Below, one piece after another: positions 45,300-57,166 of a DNA stretch of 64,000 nucleotides. Made by a program: the position numbers and the translations under genes. Each line of letters begins with the position of its first letter. Position 1 is the first letter of the stretch. The stretch comes from Symbiodinium natans (taxonomy: Eukaryota > Sar > Dinophyceae > Suessiales > Symbiodiniaceae), in the NCBI GenBank assembly GCA_905221605.1, contig CAJNDS010000569.1, positions 470,514 through 534,513 on the forward strand. The letters run 5' to 3'. The notes beneath the pieces were generated by a model. It worked only from the letters and a program-made list of their open reading frames with translations. It did not search any database and had not been told where the DNA came from.

Positions 45300-45566
45300 T
45301 AATATGATACTCGTTTAATTTAAGTAATGACAACAATAATGGAACAATATACTAGTTATACAGCCATACTCTATAAACAATACTAGAAAACACATAGTAA
45401 TACTAATAGTAGCAATAAGAAACTACTAATACCAGTAACAAGAAAACCATTGTAATAAAAACAACAATAAAAAATCATACTAACAAAGATAACAATAAGA
45501 ATCAGAATAATATTAATACGAGTAATGCTAGCAATACTAGTAATACTCATGCTAGCAATATTATGT
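45300..45566. repeat. Degenerate AT-rich triplet-periodic tract
   Basis: About 260 bases are rich in AAT, ACT, AGT, GCA and TAA triplets (for example AATACTAGTAATACT), with little G or C. It resembles an old trinucleotide microsatellite. Overlapping frames are low complexity. Confidence 0.65.
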
Positions 45567-45768
45567 AAGCTTAACAAGGCAGAAAGCTCCGTGTCGGCCT
45601 ACGCAATTGTGGTGTTGGGGCCCCAAGCAGCGAGCATTCTGCAGATGAGAGGCCCAGCCCTCCAACACTTCCCGTGCCAGGCCGGAACTCTCCTTAAGAG
45701 GGGCGGAAGGTTTAGGGTTTGGGGTTTAGGGTTTGGGGTTTAGGGGGCTGCATGCCCTTCAGGATCTA

Positions 45769-45908
45769 GTTTTAGGGCCCAGTGACCATCTTACAACAAG
45801 GTTTTTTTTTTTTTTTTTGGGGGGGGGGGGGGGGGGGGCGGCGGGTTGGCTACTTGAGAAGGGAACCTTGAACCAAAAAAAGGGGAAAAGGGACCACTGG
45901 GCTACCGA
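45769..45908. mobile_element. MITE family A, copy 2, with T17G20 run inside
   Basis: The degenerate left end (TTAGGGCCCAGTGACCATC) and good right end (CCACTGGGCTACCGAG) share the family interior GGTTGGCTACTT and TTGAACCAAAAAAAGG. A homopolymer block T17-G20 (45802-45838) replaces part of the centre. Confidence 0.7.
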
Positions 45909-46767
45909 GTCTTTCTTGGGTGTTTTGGTTCTGGTCAGTTTGTGGTCTCAAAAGGCTTCCAGGGTTCACAATTCAGGTCTTGGGGTTGGTGTTGGCGTTG
46001 AACCCTAAACCCTACACGCTAAACCCTAAACCCTAAACTGTGCATCGTTGACTGCCGCCGCCTTCTTTCTCTTTCTCTCCCTCTCTTCCTCCTTTTCTGA
46101 GCCTTCAACCCAGAAGCTTCAAAACCTGACAGAAACAGGGTAGTACAACTCATGCACTGCTTTCTGTTGTATGTTGCTGCATGCTGTTATACGCTATTAG
46201 ATATCACATGATATAGTGAAGACCTACCTTCTCCTAGACCAAACATGAAAGCCGCCGAGCCCAAACGAACCACGCTCAAACCCGACCGTCTTCGAACAAC
46301 TCCACCAAAAGCCCTCTTGTAGCGGCATCCCCGAATCAGTTCCTTGCTGATCCGCTTTCACAGTCGAAAGTCCTGAGCCCCAAACCCTTGTCCTGAAATT
46401 GGACTTGATGACCCTAACCCTAAACCCTAAACCCTAGACCCTAAACCCAAAAGCCTCTAAACATCCCTAAACCCTGAACACTACGACTCACCCCTGAAGG
46501 CTCCCTATCCGCAACTTTCAGAGCAGCTGCTGAGTCGTTGAGGTCAGAATCGCCATCGCTATGACTGGGGTCAGAACCGCTCCAACCTTAGGTCGGGTTT
46601 AGGGTTTAGGGTTTCGGGTTTAGGGTTTAGGCTTTAGGCTTTCGGGTAGATTCAAGGGCTGATGGCGGGCGCTTTGTGCAGAGCAGCGGAGTTTTGAGGC
46701 TTGATCACGCACGTCGTGTCTATGGGTTTGGAGTTAGGGCTTGAGGGTTTCGACAGGCAAGGATTCT

Positions 46768-46873
46768 CCCTAAACCGTAAACCGTAAACCGTAAACCCTA
46801 AGCCCTAAACCCTAAACCGTAAACCCTAAACCCTAAACCCTAAACCCTAAACCCTAAGCCCTGAACCCTAAAC
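46768..46873. repeat. CCCTAAA array with clustered CCGTAAA variants
   Basis: Several CCGTAAA units are grouped at the left and followed by regular heptamers. Confidence 0.9.
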
Positions 46874-49800
46874 GTCCGGGTTCGTCGGTTGAAGGGTTCA
46901 GGGGGTCGAGTCTGAGGGTTGCTCTCGCACGAGTATCTGAGGTTCCACTGCCAATAGACCACAAGAACCATGCAAGGGGCCTTACGATCCTTCCTGAACC
47001 CTAAACCCTAAATTAAATCCTAAACTCCTAAACCCTTTTTGCCACTGGTCTGAAGGCAAGCCAGACTCCATGCACCGCCGAGCGCTTTCAAGTAACCGCC
47101 AAGCGCTGGACACGCAACAGCCACTCGCTCGAAACACTATGCCGGAACCAGTGTGTAACAGGGGAAGCTGAACACTGAACACAACCGAACCATGCATGTC
47201 GGCAGTAACTCACGTTATGGACTCTAAACCCTAAACCCTAAACCGTAAACCCTAAACCCTAAACCCTAAAGGCAAGGCCTCTCGCACCCTTAATCCTGAA
47301 GCCCTGAAGCCCCAAAAACCCAACTCCTAACCGCAAGAAACGCCCTGTTGAACCCAGACCCAGAGCCGCACCCGAAGGAAGCCCCAAACCCTAAACCCCC
47401 CAAAACCCTAAACCCCCCAAAACCCTAAACCCTAAACCCTAAACCCCCAACCCCCCAACCCTAAACCCTGACAAGGTTGCCAGGGAGCTTTTGCTCTTCT
47501 TCAGCCCTGACTTCTTCTCGCCTTGGTTTAGGTTTTAGGGTTTAGGTTTAGGGTTTAGGGTTTAGGGTTTAGGGTTTAGGGTTCGGTGAAGGTTAAGGCT
47601 TTTGCCATCCGCTAAGCTGATCTCTCGGACACCCCGCAGAGACGCAACTATGACAAGCTTCCCACTTCAGGGCCCAGGGTTGTTTAGGGTTTAGGGTTTA
47701 GGGTTTAGGCGGGTTCCCTGGGCTGAGGGTATACTGGCAACGGCCAAATGGTGGTGTCCAAGGGGCAGGTACTCTAGGAATCTTGAAGACAAGGACGTGT
47801 TCTTGGGAATCCCCCCCGTGTGAAACCCCTTTTTTTACGGCTAGGACTGCTGCACTGCCTGCCTGTGACGAACTCTCTGCATCCACGAAGTGAAACCCTA
47901 AACCCTAAACCCTTGGTGTGGGGGCTTTGGGATTCAGGAGCTGAGGGGGGCCGACGTCGACTCGAAACGCAATTCTTCAGCTTTTTAGGAGAACTCAAGG
48001 TGGACTCTTGGCATTCTTCTGTGGAGTACACCACACCACCCTCGACTAGGGTTTAGGGTTTAGGGTTCAGGCTACAGGGTTCAGGGTTTAGGGTACCAAG
48101 AACACCTTCTGGACTACTTCTGGTCCCGGGAGTAAAACAAAAAACGGCTGACGACAAGGGTCAGGACCAGGTTGATGGTTCACCCTCTGCGATACTATGA
48201 GTTCGGATGATCAGGTCCAGCATGAATTTTACAAGGTCTGCGGTCTTGCTGTACCCCAAAACCAAACCATTCACGGCAGTAGGAAGTCCAGATGCCCCCT
48301 GGCGAAATAACCGACTGCCATTGGAATCAGTTGCTGGCCGCTTGTTGGGTGTAGGAGCTTAAGGAAGGCGAGCTGAAAAGGAAGGAGCCCTTCCCTTGGC
48401 GTTTCGATTCAGTCCAGGGTATCGGGCCTGAAGCAAGCGTCCTTTGCATCCTCGGCAACCCTAAACCCTTTTTGCACAAGCCCTTCTTTCAACCCAGGCA
48501 CCCTAGGGGGAATGTTATCGTATTCTTGCAAAGGGAGCATAACAGGAAAGGAACGAACGGAACCGCCAGGAACCGAACACGGACAGGAACCGCGTAAACC
48601 GCGAACCGCCGAAACCGCGACAAAGACGAACCGCCATGAACCCAACCTCAACCCAACCCGTTTCCAGCCAAGCCAGAGCCGCCCACCCCCCTTCCTGCCA
48701 AAACCCCTCGGGCGGGGGGTTGGTTGGAGCGGGTTTTGGGGGGGCGGGTTTTGGCTGGAGTTGCCTGGAGTGGGTTGGTAGGCTGACCCGAACCGCAAAC
48801 CGAACAGCAGCGAACCGCACGAACCGAAACTGTTCCAAGGCATGCACCGGAAGCCTACACGAACCTACACGAACCGCAGCCTTACTGCCATAAAAGAATA
48901 CTATTTGGAATTATCCCGACCCCTACATTAGGTTCCTTCTATCCCCCCTCATCTACCCGTTGACGAGATAGTCCTATTTTCCCCAACCCCGCGTACTTGT
49001 GAACCACGAAGTCAAGCGGCTGAAGTGAAGAAATGTGTTTCTGACGTGGATTTCCTGGGCGCGTGGGGTTTTCCAGTTCGCTCAAGGCTTGTTTCCTCGG
49101 AGGCACCCATGCTAGTGGGCCCTAAACCCTCTCTCCTAAATCCTAAACCCTGAACCCCCCTACGTGTCTGGGCCGTGCCCTGCAACTCCTAGTCAAATCG
49201 GGGGGGGGGGGGGGGGAAGTAATCAGGGGGGGGCATTGATGGGCAACGGGGAGTTCCAATCCTAGAAGCCCGGCAGAACCAACAAAAAGCAATGTAACCT
49301 CTTGCCTCATGTGGGGTAGTAGGCACTAAACACCAGAAAAAAAAAAAAAAACCTAATTTAGGAGACCTCCCATTTCGCTTCTGATGCCTGCCGGTCTTGG
49401 GTCTCCATCTCTGCTCCAGGGTTTAAGGGTCTCAGAAATGTCTTCGAAGCTTTGGGGTTCTTCATCCGCGCTTTTTACGAACTCAGGAAAAGAACCGGGG
49501 TCAAGGGCCTTTGGGTTTTGGGCGGGGGGTTGGGGGTTCCAGCACCCCCCCCTTACACCCTGCAACTCCCAAACCCTGTGACCCGCTAGCTCTTACATCG
49601 GAAAAAAGGAGCTCCGAAATCGGGAGCAGGGAATTCGTGTTCCCCACACAAGCCCCTGAACAGTTCTTTTCTAGGGTGGGTAAGAAGAACCTCATTCATT
49701 CCCATTTCCCCAAGAGCGGGCAAGATGAAGCCCTTAGGTAGAAGTGGAGTTATCCGGCCTAACTTGGGATATACGTACGACGGCCAACAACTTAGGTGAT

Positions 49801-49921
49801 CAGTCCATATAGTTGGTATGTAAGAGGTACAGGTGGGGGTGGGGGGGGGCACACTTCTCTCAAAACCCCTCCGAGTCACCAGTTCCGTCTTATCTTCGCC
49901 TTCGCCTGCGCTGCAAAGCCT

Positions 49922-50011
49922 AAACCCCCAAACCTTAAACCCTAAACCCCTAAACCCCTAAACCCCCAAACCCCTAAACCCCTAAACCCCTAAACCCCTA
50001 AACCCCTAAAC
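49922..50011. repeat. CCCCTAAA octamer array
   Basis: About nine CCCCTAAA units. A similar array lies at 50129-50201, where the octamers turn into heptamers at the right end. Confidence 0.92.
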
Positions 50012-50916
50012 CTCTCGATCTCTATCTCGGCTTCATGAAAGGAGTGTACAGGGCTACAAGTTCCCAGCTTGCCTACGTTTGCAAGAACCAGACACATCCC
50101 CACAGCACCCACAACACCAACTAAAACCCGAAACCCTAAACCCCTAAACCCCTAAACCCCTAAACCCCTAAACCCCAAACCCTAAACCCTAAACCCTAAA
50201 CCTGTTGAGAAGCCTTAACCCCCAGCTTCCGCTTCAAAGGGGTAGAGTCTGGCTTCCTTCAGGTTTAGGAGCTGAGTTCAGGCTCAAGAGCCTAGGAAGC
50301 CGCTAGCCGGGGAACTAAGCTTGGAATTCGAACCCCGAAACCTTGAAAGTTGCGGCAAAGGCGAACAGAAACCCCAGGGTCCCTAAACTTGCGGTGCTCA
50401 ATGGGCTACAAAGGCGAACAGAAATCCCAGAGTCCCTAAAGGGCCTTCTTCGTCCATGGCTGCAGCGGCTGGCGTAGACAGGAATCGGTCTGAAAAGGTT
50501 CGGGCCGGCGTGCGAAGCAAGATTCACGCTGGCGAATAACTGACTGAGTCTGTAGGGCCTACACCTTGTAAACGCCATAAGCCCTAAAGCCAAAACCTGT
50601 AGCTTTCACCCTGAACCCATGGAAAATAGGGTAAGGTGCCCCTAAGCCTCTTTTGGCCCTAAACGCTCTACACCAGCTATGTGTGTCTAAGTGTATCTAC
50701 ACAAACATACATGTAATTCTGAAACAAAGAAATAAACCAACATGTGCATTTATTCTCAAATATCACATATATCGTATTGCATATGTTCTTTGGCTCGTGT
50801 ACTCATATCGCTCTCCGGTTGACGCAGATGGCCCAAACACTCTCAATGTCGGTGTGGCCTGTTTTTGCGTCACGCCTTAAGTGGTAGCTGTACAGCACTC
50901 TCTATCTTCCCAATCC

Positions 50917-51040
50917 TGAATCTTCGCAGCCCAGGACCAGCATCATAACAAGGGTACCCTTTTTCTTGTTGGCTAATTTATAGGGGCGCCTTGAACCCAA
51001 AAAAAGGGGGCAAAGGGTACCACTGGGCTGCCAAGTGAAT
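50917..51040. mobile_element. MITE family A, copy 3, with TGAAT target duplication
   Basis: Element 50922-51035 with ends CTTCGCAGCCCAG and CTGGGCTGCCAAG (12 of 13 complementary). TGAAT flanks it at 50917-50921 and 51036-51040. Confidence 0.8.
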
Positions 51041-51421
51041 GGGCGCAGTTGAACGCCGCTGTAGCCGGCAGACTCCGCGCACGATCCAATTGAGATGTGT
51101 GAACCTTGCTCAACGCCGCGCGCTCTCCAGCAACTTCGGGCCCCTTAAACCCTAAACCCTAAACCCTAAAGCCTAAACCCTAAACCCTAAACCCTGTAGC
51201 AGTCACTGGGCTAAAGCAGCGCGCCGCAGTCTGCATGATGGGCGCGGCAGCGGTGGCAGCTTGGCCCTTGGGGTTTCGGGCTTAGGGCATCGGGCTTAGG
51301 GCTGAATCCAGGGTTTAGGGTTTAGGGTCCAGCGCTCTAAAGCCCAAACCAAGCAAAAAAACCGCAAAAGAGCCCACGGGGCTTTCCAAGTCGCTTCCAA
51401 AGGTTGAACTCAGAAGTGTCA

Positions 51422-51684
51422 CTTGGTAGCCTAGTAACCATATTATCAGAAGGGTATTTCTATTTTGGTTGGGTTTAGGGTTTAGGGTTTAGGGTTTAGG
51501 GTTCAGGGTTCAGGGTTCAGGGTTCAGGGTTCAGGGTTCAGGGTTCAGGGTTCAGGGTTTAGGGTTTAGGGTTTAGGGTTTAGGATGGGTTTAGGGTTTA
51601 GGGCATTTTTACTTTGGCAGGGTACTTTAGAAGAGAACCGTGAACCAACAAAAGGGAAACAAAGGGTACCACTGTGCTACCAAG
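51422..51684. mobile_element. MITE family A, copy 4, containing a telomere-repeat array
   Basis: The ends are CTTGGTAGCCTAGTAACC and GTGCTACCAAG. Inside, 51473-51600 is an array starting and ending with TTTAGGG and holding a block of about eight TTCAGGG units. The element sequence on the two sides of the array is duplicated: 51452-51472 and 51601-51621 match at 16 of 21 positions. Confidence 0.8.
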
Positions 51685-52374
51685 GGCAGGCTCATGGTCA
51701 CCCGCGCCAGAAGTCGAAGATCTGCTGGATTTCGATCTTGGCCTGGTGCGCTTCCCGGATGCAGTCCAGAAGGTACCTGGGGTGCGAGGCTTAGGGTTTG
51801 GGGTTTGGGGTTTTACTCGCGGCGCTCCGCGAGCACTACTGGTGGCCGGCCATGCATGCTGACGCTAGGGATTGTCTGCATCGCTGCGGTACGTGCCAGC
51901 TGGAGCGAATACCTCCACCTCCAGTGGAAGAATTGCGGATTGCAAGGGAACAATGCTAAGCGCGCCCATAAGCGCTGCCCCCGGGCACAAGTTAAGTGAC
52001 TGCTTTGTTCGCCCTGTGCGTGGGACTGAGCAAGCAGCGAGCGAGTGCTGTCGCGCCTAAGACAGGGTGGAACCAGACTCGCACGGGCATACAGGGTATC
52101 CCATTACAAAGGGTAAGAGAGGAAACCCCTCTTCTTAAGCCTCGACGCTGCCCCAACAGATCTGCACCCCGCAATGCTTGGCGACAACCCGGCCAAGGCC
52201 CCAGTGTAGGGGTTGGTTGAGGTGTTGGCACCTTGCAGGGTCTCTGCGGGTTGGCGTGCACCAATGGGCACGCTCGCATCACTGCCACATGCACACGTCC
52301 CCTGCTGCGCCAGCCTGTAGAAGCACTCGCGCGGTGCCGCACATGGCCAACTCAGACTCTTCCCTACACACGTG

Positions 52375-52508
52375 CACTTTGCCGCTGTTTCTGCACCCGT
52401 GAGGTGCCCCTCCCCCACAAAAATGGGGATGAGGCGCACAAATTTCGTAAGCCTATCCACACAGGTGAGCACTCCATTCCATCCCGAACACAAAGGGATT
52501 GGGGTTGT
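52375..52508 (-). pseudogene. Ty3-type integrase fragment
   Basis: The minus strand reads GWNGVLTCVDRLTKFVRLIP and then GEGHLTGAETAAK, the well-known integrase core stretch (V-D-R-L-T/S-K...I-P...T-A...A) of Ty3/gypsy retrotransposons. It lies just after the strand that would bear the first catalytic Asp. A TAA at 52511-52509 cuts it upstream. Downstream the frame continues to 52104 without recognisable homology. No LTR, reverse transcriptase or other pol domain is seen nearby, so this is an isolated scrap, and the catalytic triad is not present. Confidence 0.7.
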
Positions 52509-54381
52509 TTAGGATACTTGGATACTTGAGGGCTGAGCTACTGCAGGGCTCTTTTTCGGCAGGTTTCAGCCGCATCTGTCTCGGCAAGCTGCCAAAGAAG
52601 AAAGTTTTGAGATTTTGTTCCAAACCCTAGGCCTTAAACCTATAAACAGACCCTCTGAATAAGGTCCCTGTTTAAGAGAGCCAGAAGAGGATTAACAAGG
52701 GTTCCCTTTTAAGGGTCCCCCTATCCTACCGAGGACATGTGCAATTTCCAGCCGTGGTGCGGCACAGCCACGCAAAGGGACACCACTGTGCCAGGCGCAT
52801 TCCGGGTGCCGTCGGTCGGATATTGGAACTCGAACCTTACACTTCTTCAGCAGAGTGCCTTTTTGGCTTAGGTTGGTTTAGGGTTTCGGGCTCGGGTTTA
52901 GGGTTTCGGGTTTAGGCTGAGAGCTGAGAGTTCAGGGGAATTTGAGTTCAACTGCCCTAGACCACTCTGGAACAGAAGAATGAAAGCTTAAGTCATCCGA
53001 CTTCACATCTCCAAAGGCTTCGAGCGCCCTCCCTAACAAAAGCCTTACCTCTCCCACCCCTCCCACACCCCACCTGCATCATTGGAACAGTGTTTTTTTG
53101 TTTTGTTTTTTGGGGGGGGGGGGGGGGGTTCTTGGAGTATAGTGCTACAAGGACCATCAGGGAATACTTCCGACCCTAAACCCTAAACCCTTTTGCTGCC
53201 CTAAACCCTAAAAACCCTGAATCCCTGAGCCCTAAGCTTCCTCTGTGCACCCCAAGCCGGGTTTTCCAGACCTGGTGGCATCACATCCACCCCAAGGAGG
53301 CCACGAAGTACGGGGAGCTGGGTCTCCTTGCCTGGGCTGGGGTTTAGGGTTTAGGGTGTTTAGGGTGTTTAGGGTGTTTAGGGTTTGGGGTTTGGGTTTT
53401 AGGTTTAGGGTTTGGCCCGGGCTGCCCTACATAAAGCATTCAGACAGTCAAACCCCGCCCATGCACTCACCCGCGAAACTCCGAAACACATCCCTCACAC
53501 ACCAAAAAAGGGAAAAAAAAACAAAAAAAAAAAACATGAAAACGACCACTCTCTCCCAAAGCCCAAACCCTAAACCCTAAACCCTGAACCCTGAACCCTA
53601 AACCCTGAACCCTCAACCAAATGCACGCTTCAGGCACTTCTCAGCACAGCACGCACTTGCACTTGGTGCTGGTTGGAGATCTCCAAGAGGCGTGCCTTCG
53701 TGGAGGGTTAGGAGGCTGAAACGATCACTTTTTTTACATGACTTCCTCAACAATTTGAATAACAAGGGTATTTATACCACACACAGGTTGGGGGAAGACA
53801 AACCACCTTTGTACCCTGGTCTAACAAGATTTAGTCGGTCTCAAATCAAGCCGCGTGCACTTTCAGTCGGAAAAACTACGACCAAAGTCGGAAAACTACA
53901 AAAGGCAAGTCACCATTCGATTTGCTTGCATTTGTTGGCCATTGATTGAGTCTTGTTCATGAAATTGCATAACCTGGCTTTTTTCAGAGGAAAACAAAAT
54001 TCCGAGCACAAATGAAAGCATCAAACTGGACAGCACCCCACTCACGTAGAACGCGCTCGATTGGAATGCTCGGTGGCAAATAAAACCCAATTCCATGAAA
54101 GTGAAGTATCATACTTTGCAGCTTTCAACACTCCTTCAGGGTCGCCAAGCATCAAAAGCAAAACATCTAAAATGGATTTTGTGGAGTGGATGGTTGGGAA
54201 ACTGAGCCCCTGAACCTTCAGCCCTACAAGCCCTGGGCTAGCTCGGAGGTTTGGGTGTGGGGGGGTTCCCAAGAAGCTCCGGCCCGACTCAATTGCCTGC
54301 CCCAAGGCTGATCACACAGATGCAGCCTGTCAAAAAACCTAGTATCCCCCAAGGCCCTTTCAACAAACTAGCCCCGAACTA

Positions 54382-54504
54382 GCCCAAGCTCCTACTATTT
54401 GCTTAAGAACCCACCAAAAAAATCATCTTCCTTATGAGGGTAATATAGGGAGTATTTTCTAATTCTTGTGGGTCTTCTTAAGCAAAATAGTAGGCTCTTG
54501 GCCC
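54382..54504. mobile_element. MITE family C (CTACTATTTGCTTAAGAA ends), copy 1
   Basis: Left arm GCTCCTACTATTTGCTTAAG and the reverse complement of the right arm agree over about 28 bases, extending to GCCCAAG at the tips. The DNA can form a long hairpin. Confidence 0.75.
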
Positions 54505-54979
54505 AAACCGCAAGAGACGGGGTGCTTGCGGAAGCTCCGCCAAGCTCACCAGCGCTTGTGTTAGGGCCTTCTGGGAAGGCGCTGTGAGCAGATAGAGGCC
54601 CCTGACCTGGTTTTCAACAGCAGGAAGTTGTGGGGCTTAGGGTTTAGGGTTTAGGGTCTAGAGCTCAAGGAATCACCAGGGTTTCTTGGGCTGCTTGCCG
54701 AGGGGGTGGCTATGTGAAAGCTTCAAAGCCTAAGGGCTTCGGGTTCAGAGCGCGGGAGTTGCGAAGCTCCAGCTCCTCAACCCTAAACCCCAAACCCCAA
54801 ACCCTAAACCCTAAACCTAGATCGGGCTGAGGGTCTCAGGGTGCATCTGGTCACATGTCCACCATCGAACAGTTAGCCAGGTTCAAGAGCAACCCTGGAA
54901 TCAAAGGGCGCCCTTTCCCTTACTGTTGGGGTTTAGGGTTTAGGGTTTAGAGTTTAGAGTTTAGGGTTTAGGTGGTTAG

Positions 54980-55070
54980 CTTAGTAGCCCAGTAACCATA
55001 TTATAATGAGGGCACCCTTTTTTGGTTGGTTACTTTATAAGGGAACCCAGAACCCACAAAAGGGTAAAAT
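54980..55070. mobile_element. MITE family A, copy 5, right end lost
   Basis: The left end CTTAGTAGCCCAGTAACC and interior (GGTTGGTTACTTTATAAGG) are clear. The right terminus is not. Confidence 0.65.
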
Positions 55071-55319
55071 ATATACCCTTTAAGGGATTCTATCGGGTAC
55101 CTTACTCCCCCATTCCCTACTAACCAACAGCAAGTTCGATGGGATAAGAAACACAAGCAAACCCTACATGTCAACTCCTAAGCAACAGTAAAATGGAAAC
55201 AAGGGCCATGCTCTGGGGCCCCCTTAAAAAAAGATACTGATCCCTGTATTACCACAAAAAGGAAGTACATGTTCTTTTTTGCGGGGGGGTCTTGAGCAAA
55301 TAGAAGTCCCCAAACCCTC

Positions 55320-55480
55320 AAAATCCCTAACCCAAACCCCCTAAAACCCCTAAAGCCCCTAAAGCCCCTAAAACCCCTAAAACTCCTAAAACCCCGAAAA
55401 GACCCCCTAAAACCCCCAAAACCCGTAAAACCCCTAAAATCCCCCCCCAAAAAAAAACCCCCAAAAACCCCCTAAAACGC
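55320..55480. repeat. Variant CCCCTAAA(A/G) array
   Basis: Degenerate units of 9-11 bases (CCCCTAAAA, CCCCTAAAG). Gly/Phe-rich minus-strand frames here are artefacts. Confidence 0.85.
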
Positions 55481-55582
55481 CAGATGAAGCTCTGGTAGAC
55501 TCCGAGCCGCGACCCGTCGGCCCCGTAGCTTCGGATGGAGCCGCTCCCATTGAGGCGGCGCAGACGCGCGGTCCTGGCCACG

Positions 55583-55745
55583 TTTAGGGTAGTTAGGGTA
55601 GTTTAGGGTATTTGGGGTATTCAGTGTATTTAGGGTATTTAGGGTATTCAGTGTATTTAGGGTATTTAGGGTATTCAGGGTATTCAGGGTAGTTAGAGTA
55701 TTGAGGGTATTGAGGGTATTCGGTGTACTTAGGGTGTTTAGGGTG
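55583..55745. repeat. Nonamer variant array TATTTAGGG/TATTCAGGG
   Basis: About seventeen units carrying an inserted TA relative to TTTAGGG. The Asn/Thr/Leu repeat frame on the minus strand is an artefact. Confidence 0.9.
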
Positions 55746-56812
55746 TAGTCGCTCACTCTCGCACAAGGCCGTTTAGGGTTTAGGGTTTTGGGATCAAGGG
55801 TATTTAGGGTTTAGGGTTTTGGGGCACGTTGCTTTTCTCGTAATGAATTGCTGCTCGTGAGCCACGCTACCGATTTTCTCGGCGTAGTCACATCGTCAAG
55901 CACCTACTAGTCCCAAACCTGTACTTGCTTCAGCTCCTCCAGGACGTGGACGACCAGCTGTTCATAGAGACCCGACTCGTCTCTAACCTGTCTCGCATCT
56001 TTGTTAATAGAACCTTGTCACGCGTTGGTTCAACTGCGGGATAACATAGGACGATCCGGGAGGGGATACTCGCGATAATCCCTAAACCCTAAACCCTGTG
56101 TCAGTACCTCCCCGCCCCCTCCCAACCCCCCCTCCCCCGCCCTCATGAACAAAAAACCCTTGCCAGAAAAACCTAGACCCTAAAACCCTACACAAATCCT
56201 CCAACCAGAGCCACACCAGGCCCTAAACGCCCCCTGGAGGTTGGACCCAGAAGGTCCGACCCAAACTACCCTATACCAGCCCTAAACCTAAACCCTCCAC
56301 CCTAAACCTTTTTTGCTGAACTCTTCACTTCGGTGTCCAGGGATTATGCTGAACCCTAAACAACGTTCCAACCTGCCGAAGACGCCCCTTTGTGGCTAGC
56401 CTGAACACTGAATCTCTCCTTCTCTAGTAGGGCTCAAAAGACACTGACAATGCTTGAAGGCTGCCTAGGGGAGGCTGAAGAGTTCATACCTTTCTGACTC
56501 CAGGCTCAGCCGGATCCGAACTTACTGACAATCTGTGAAAAAATTGCTGGACAATCCTTCCGTTGCTCTCTCATGATGTTCACCCAAAACCCTAAACCCT
56601 AAACCCTAAACCCCAGTCGGGGCGCGGCCCCGAATCCAAGCCCTGCTTCACGTGGGAGCGCCATGAGCGGCACGGCGCAGGCCTGGCAGCCGCAAGTTTC
56701 CTGGGACCCTGTTTCGGGTTTTTAGGGTTTAGGGCTTTAGGGTTTTTAGGGCTTAGGGTTTAGGGTTTGGGGTTTGAGGTTTGGGGTTTAGGGTTCATGA
56801 ACTATTAACTAC

Positions 56813-56960
56813 GATGGCCCTTGAAACCCTCTGAAAAATATTCCTGAAAATGATCCTCTCAAACCCAAGAAGGGAGAATACGAAATGTCCCGTAGTTTTT
56901 ATGGGTTCTACCTACTGCTAAAGGGGTAGCTACTACTAAGCTGTAGAAAAATAGAGCCCC
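56813..56960. mobile_element. Family B copy 3 joined to inverted family E copy 2
   Basis: GATGGCCC, CTGAAAAATATTCCTG, AAACCCAAGAAGGG and GAAATGTCCC identify family B (56813-56892). The next 64 bases are the reverse complement of the family E element at 36455 (TTCTACCTACTG, GGGGTAGCTACTACT, GAGCCCC). Confidence 0.65.
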
Positions 56961-57166
56961 AGTTTTTCTCACATGAGATTCCTTGTGGTTATAGGGTTTG
57001 TGCGGGGTATATAAGGATTCCGCAATTAGGCCCATATTAAGGTCCCATGTAACTTCCCGTAGTGATATGCGCAGTTCCCTAAACTCGGGTCCTAACTGCC
57101 TTCGCGGTCCAGGGTGTATTTACCCTAAACCCTAAACCCCAAACCCCAAACCCTAAACCCTAACCG

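Noticed and set aside
46774-46873. Flanking duplication around this array
   Set aside because: I compared both flanks and found no match above a few bases, so not every array shows the duplication pattern.
52465-52500. CATCCCGAAC stretch resembling 5S rRNA
   Set aside because: The rest of the 5S sequence and its helices are absent; the DNA is explained by the integrase fragment on the minus strand.
55472-55756. Asn/Thr/Leu repeat protein on the minus strand
   Set aside because: It is a translation of the nonamer telomere-variant array.
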